NCBI RefSeq assembly: GCF_017298635.1
Contig: NZ_CP071182.1
Coordinates: 620,001 to 684,000 of the forward strand
Direction: 5' to 3'
DNA: 64,000 nt
DNA from: Paenalicyclobacillus mengziensis
GTDB lineage: Bacteria > Bacillota > Bacilli > Alicyclobacillales > Alicyclobacillaceae
Shown here: piece by piece, positions 61,988 to 64,000 of the stretch
Numbering within the stretch: the first letter of the stretch is position 1
Layout of the letters: every line of letters starts with the position of its first letter
Notes under the pieces: model-generated
What the model was told of the DNA's origin: nothing
Database searches by the model: none
What the model saw: the letters and a program-made list of their open reading frames with translations, nothing else
Program-made: the position numbers and the translations under genes

Positions 61988-63427
61988 GTGGAAACAAACG
62001 ACCTCAAGTCACTTCAACAAGAGGTAACTTCGCTCAGGGCAGAAGGAAAATACAAAGATACCATCGAGGCTTGCTACAATCTCCTACAACGCGGTATTGA
62101 ATTAAATGACCATAAATCCGTTTTGGTCGCTCATCTGAATAGTGCGGCATCTTACTACTGCATTGGAGATATCGAGGAGGCGTTCCGTTGTATTAGTGCC
62201 TACGATGAGGTTTGTAGAGTACATGGTGACGAGACGGATGACTTACACCGATACAACGTCCTATTTTTGCTTCACGAATACAACAAAGATTTTAGTAAAG
62301 CCAAGTCCACCCTTGAAACAACGATTTATCTTGGCACTAAGTTGCAAAAATATAACATCGTTAGTAACGCATATAGCAATTACAGCCATCTATGCCTCGC
62401 TGAGAATAATTACACAGAGGCTCTGAAAATGGGAAACCTGGGACTTGGTATGGCAAAATTGCATCGTCCGCCCAGTGCGATATTGGAACTCAGGGTGAAA
62501 TTGAATATCGCTCAAGCCTACATAGGACTTCGTGATTTTCATGCCTCAAGGCGGTTAATCGAAGAAATCGAACATGAGTCTGTTTTGGAATCGGATTCCT
62601 ATATAAGAGAACGGGTTCAATTCAACATGTTGAAGGGAAGCTGGCACTCAAACCAAGGATTGCATAGAGAAGGGTTGGAATCGTCAACGCGTGCCAGGGA
62701 TTTGGTTAAAAGTTATGATGATATTTATGTGCTGGAGGAGATCCAAAAAGAACGGTATCGATTATCAGAGCTTCTAGACGACATTCGGATTGGATACTTG
62801 GTTCAGAAGGAATACATATCTGTGCTTGAGGAAGTTCGGCAACGGGAGCTGGAGTTGACTGCTTTAAAGCTTGAAGTGAAACATAGCCTAACAGATTTGG
62901 AGAAGAAGGCAAATTCAGACCATTTGACGGGATTGCCAAATAGACATCACTTAGAATCAACTGCAAACGAATGGCTCAAAAAAGCGGCTGACAAATGCGA
63001 AAACCTGGTTTGTATCGTGATCGATGTGGATAATTTTAAACACATCAATGACAACTACGGGCACCTTGTTGGCGATGAAGTCATTCGGCAGGTAAGTGAG
63101 GCATGTTCAAGAGTATTACGAGGAGACGACATGGTTGGTCGTTACGGCGGGGATGAATTTGTCGCAATTTTAAGAGGAGCTTCTCTCGAGGCGGGCAAGA
63201 GGAAAGCGGAGCAAATGGCAGCCGCATTGCGAGCATTGAATATTCAATATGGCGAGATACAGATACCCATAACAGCAAGTATGGGTGTTTCAGACAATGC
63301 AGACGGTACACTTTTACGTTTCAATGAGTTGTTTCAATTTGCAGATGTAGAACTTTATAGAGCGAAGCAAAATGGAAGAAACCAGGTATCTGTCAGGGGG
63401 TTTGTGGACAAACAGCCACAAATGTAG
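61988..63427 (+). CDS. TPR-containing diguanylate cyclase (GGDEF domain)
   Basis: 479 aa, cytosolic, no membrane helix or signal. Residues 1 to about 285 are helical repeats of TPR type; a coiled coil (about 275-315, EEVRQRELELTALKLEVKHS) leads to a GGDEF domain opening with DHLTGLPNRHH. The active-site GGDEF at 387-391 is intact and an RGDD inhibitory-site motif lies five residues before its Arg-Tyr flank (378-381), so feedback-controlled c-di-GMP synthesis is expected. GTG 61988 follows GAGGTG by seven bases. The coding sequence is visibly more AT-rich than the left part of the window and is flanked by dispersed repeats, suggesting accessory origin. Confidence 0.88.
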   Translation: METNDLKSLQQEVTSLRAEGKYKDTIEACYNLLQRGIELNDHKSVLVAHLNSAASYYCIGDIEEAFRCISAYDEVCRVHGDETDDLHRYNVLFLLHEYNKDFSKAKSTLETTIYLGTKLQKYNIVSNAYSNYSHLCLAENNYTEALKMGNLGLGMAKLHRPPSAILELRVKLNIAQAYIGLRDFHASRRLIEEIEHESVLESDSYIRERVQFNMLKGSWHSNQGLHREGLESSTRARDLVKSYDDIYVLEEIQKERYRLSELLDDIRIGYLVQKEYISVLEEVRQRELELTALKLEVKHSLTDLEKKANSDHLTGLPNRHHLESTANEWLKKAADKCENLVCIVIDVDNFKHINDNYGHLVGDEVIRQVSEACSRVLRGDDMVGRYGGDEFVAILRGASLEAGKRKAEQMAAALRALNIQYGEIQIPITASMGVSDNADGTLLRFNELFQFADVELYRAKQNGRNQVSVRGFVDKQPQM

Positions 63428-63563
63428 CAATTTATATGGTTGCGTCATTTGAATCGTTTAAAATTAGAACCCACATGGGTTTGAGGCTGTCCGAAAGCGT
63501 CATCACAAGATTTGAATGTTTATTCCCTGTTCCCAGTATAACTACGATGTCAGGGGTGATTTG

Positions 63564-63641
63564 ATGAGCGAGTTATACGACGACATCGGTAAGACCTATG
63601 ATTCGACGCGCAAAGTCGATTTAGAGATAGTACATAGCTAA
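63564..63641 (+). pseudogene. Truncated start of a SAM methyltransferase-like gene
   Basis: 25 codons, MSELYDDIGKTYDSTRKVDL then EIVHS and a stop, preceded by GGGGTGAT as ribosome site. The YDxIGKTYDxTRKxD pattern is the typical first segment of small class I methyltransferases, normally about 200-250 residues long. The remainder is absent; the sequence runs into unrelated DNA and element copy 3 about 90 bases later. Function is lost unless this is a chance peptide. Confidence 0.55.
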
Positions 63642-63728
63642 ATTTTCATGATGGACCTGTTGCCGCCTACGAAGTTAAGATATGAAAGCTCTACATCCCT
63701 TACCCCATCACCCCGACTTCTATATATC

Positions 63729-63842
63729 GGAAAAATGGAGTTCTTCGCCAGCAAAATAAGTTCTACCCTGAGTAAAATAAGCTGGTTCCTACAGCGCGGG
63801 TGGGTTCGGGTCAAAAGCCTGAATTCGCCCGTGTTTTTTAGT
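63729..63842 (+). repeat. Dispersed intergenic element, copy 3 (short form)
   Basis: Boxes begin at 63730, 63751 and 63772, exactly 21 bases apart, followed by the hairpin at 63793-63833 and TTTTTT. Two A-to-G changes in the 5' arm relative to copy 1 convert A-U to G-U pairs, so the fold is kept. The downstream purine-rich part differs from copies 1 and 2. Confidence 0.88.
63793..63839 (+). terminator. Terminator hairpin of element copy 3
   Basis: About 18 pairs with several G-U, loop caaaa, tail gtgtttttta. It would end transcription coming from the GGDEF gene side. Confidence 0.7.
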
Positions 63843-63902
63843 GCGAGGGAAAGGGAGAAGCCGGGGTTAAGGGGAGAGGCAGATGGGAAAGAACTTGATT
63901 TT

Positions 63903-63998
63903 TCACTCAAACAGTTCTTTGGCCGACGTGACATGTTCAGCTCTAGCCGCACTTGGAAACGCGTCACGTCCGTCCTCCAGGTCCAATATACTGACTTG
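63903..63998 (-). CDS. Possible C-terminal end of a reverse-strand gene cut by the window edge
   Basis: On the minus strand a frame is open from the right edge for 31 codons and ends with GAG TGA; it reads VSILDLEDGRDAF, then PSAARAEHVTSAKELFE. Composition looks protein-like, but the piece is too short to assign. The gene would extend beyond 64000. No family was recognised. Confidence 0.3.
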   Translation of the reverse strand, partial: QVSILDLEDGRDAFPSAARAEHVTSAKELFE

Positions 63999-64000
63999 AG

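Noticed and set aside
60987-64000. Insertion sequence or transposase
   Set aside because: No transposase motif or terminal inverted repeats were seen around the repeats or the GGDEF gene.

Overview
The window is a chromosomal segment of a Gram-positive, endospore-forming member of the Bacillota. Gene order follows the Bacillus ribosomal/RNA-polymerase region (clpC-radA-disA ... glmM-glmS). Spore genes (sigH, cwlD, gerD, kbaA, pdaB, a spoIIM-like gene), moderate GC, strong Shine-Dalgarno sequences and very frequent TTG/GTG starts suggest a thermophile-like lineage such as Alicyclobacillaceae. That placement is inference; no 16S gene is present.

Layout: 1-8705 holds the clpC end, radA, the c-di-AMP synthase disA, pssA, a PIN/TRAM membrane protein, ispD-ispF and gltX. 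A T-box leader then controls cysS-mrnC-rlmB-rae1, followed by sigH. From 13443 to 47425 runs an almost unbroken translation/transcription superoperon: rpmG-secE-nusG, rplKA, rplJL with an L10 leader, rpoBC, the str operon (rplGB-rpsL-rpsG-fusA-tuf), the S10, spc and alpha clusters through rplQ, then truA-rplM-rpsI, closed by a strong terminator. Relative to Bacillus, cysE, map, the three ecf transporter genes and sigW-rsiW are missing from their usual places, and pssA is inserted after disA.

From 47608 to 53279 is a sporulation/germination block (cwlD, an unrecognised membrane protein, salA/mrp, gerD, kbaA, pdaB, spoIIM-like) with a symmetric divergent promoter pair between pdaB and spoIIM. 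Next come arginase, an SGNH hydrolase and the cdaA-cdaR-glmM-glmS group, linking c-di-AMP to cell-wall precursor synthesis; glmS carries a glmS ribozyme.

The right end (60987-64000) is accessory. Three copies of an intergenic element, each made of three roughly 21-bp-spaced A-rich boxes followed by a terminator-type hairpin, flank a TPR-GGDEF diguanylate cyclase and a truncated methyltransferase start. No database match for this element could be sought here, and it is the best candidate for something undescribed. No tRNA, rRNA, CRISPR array or transposase was seen.
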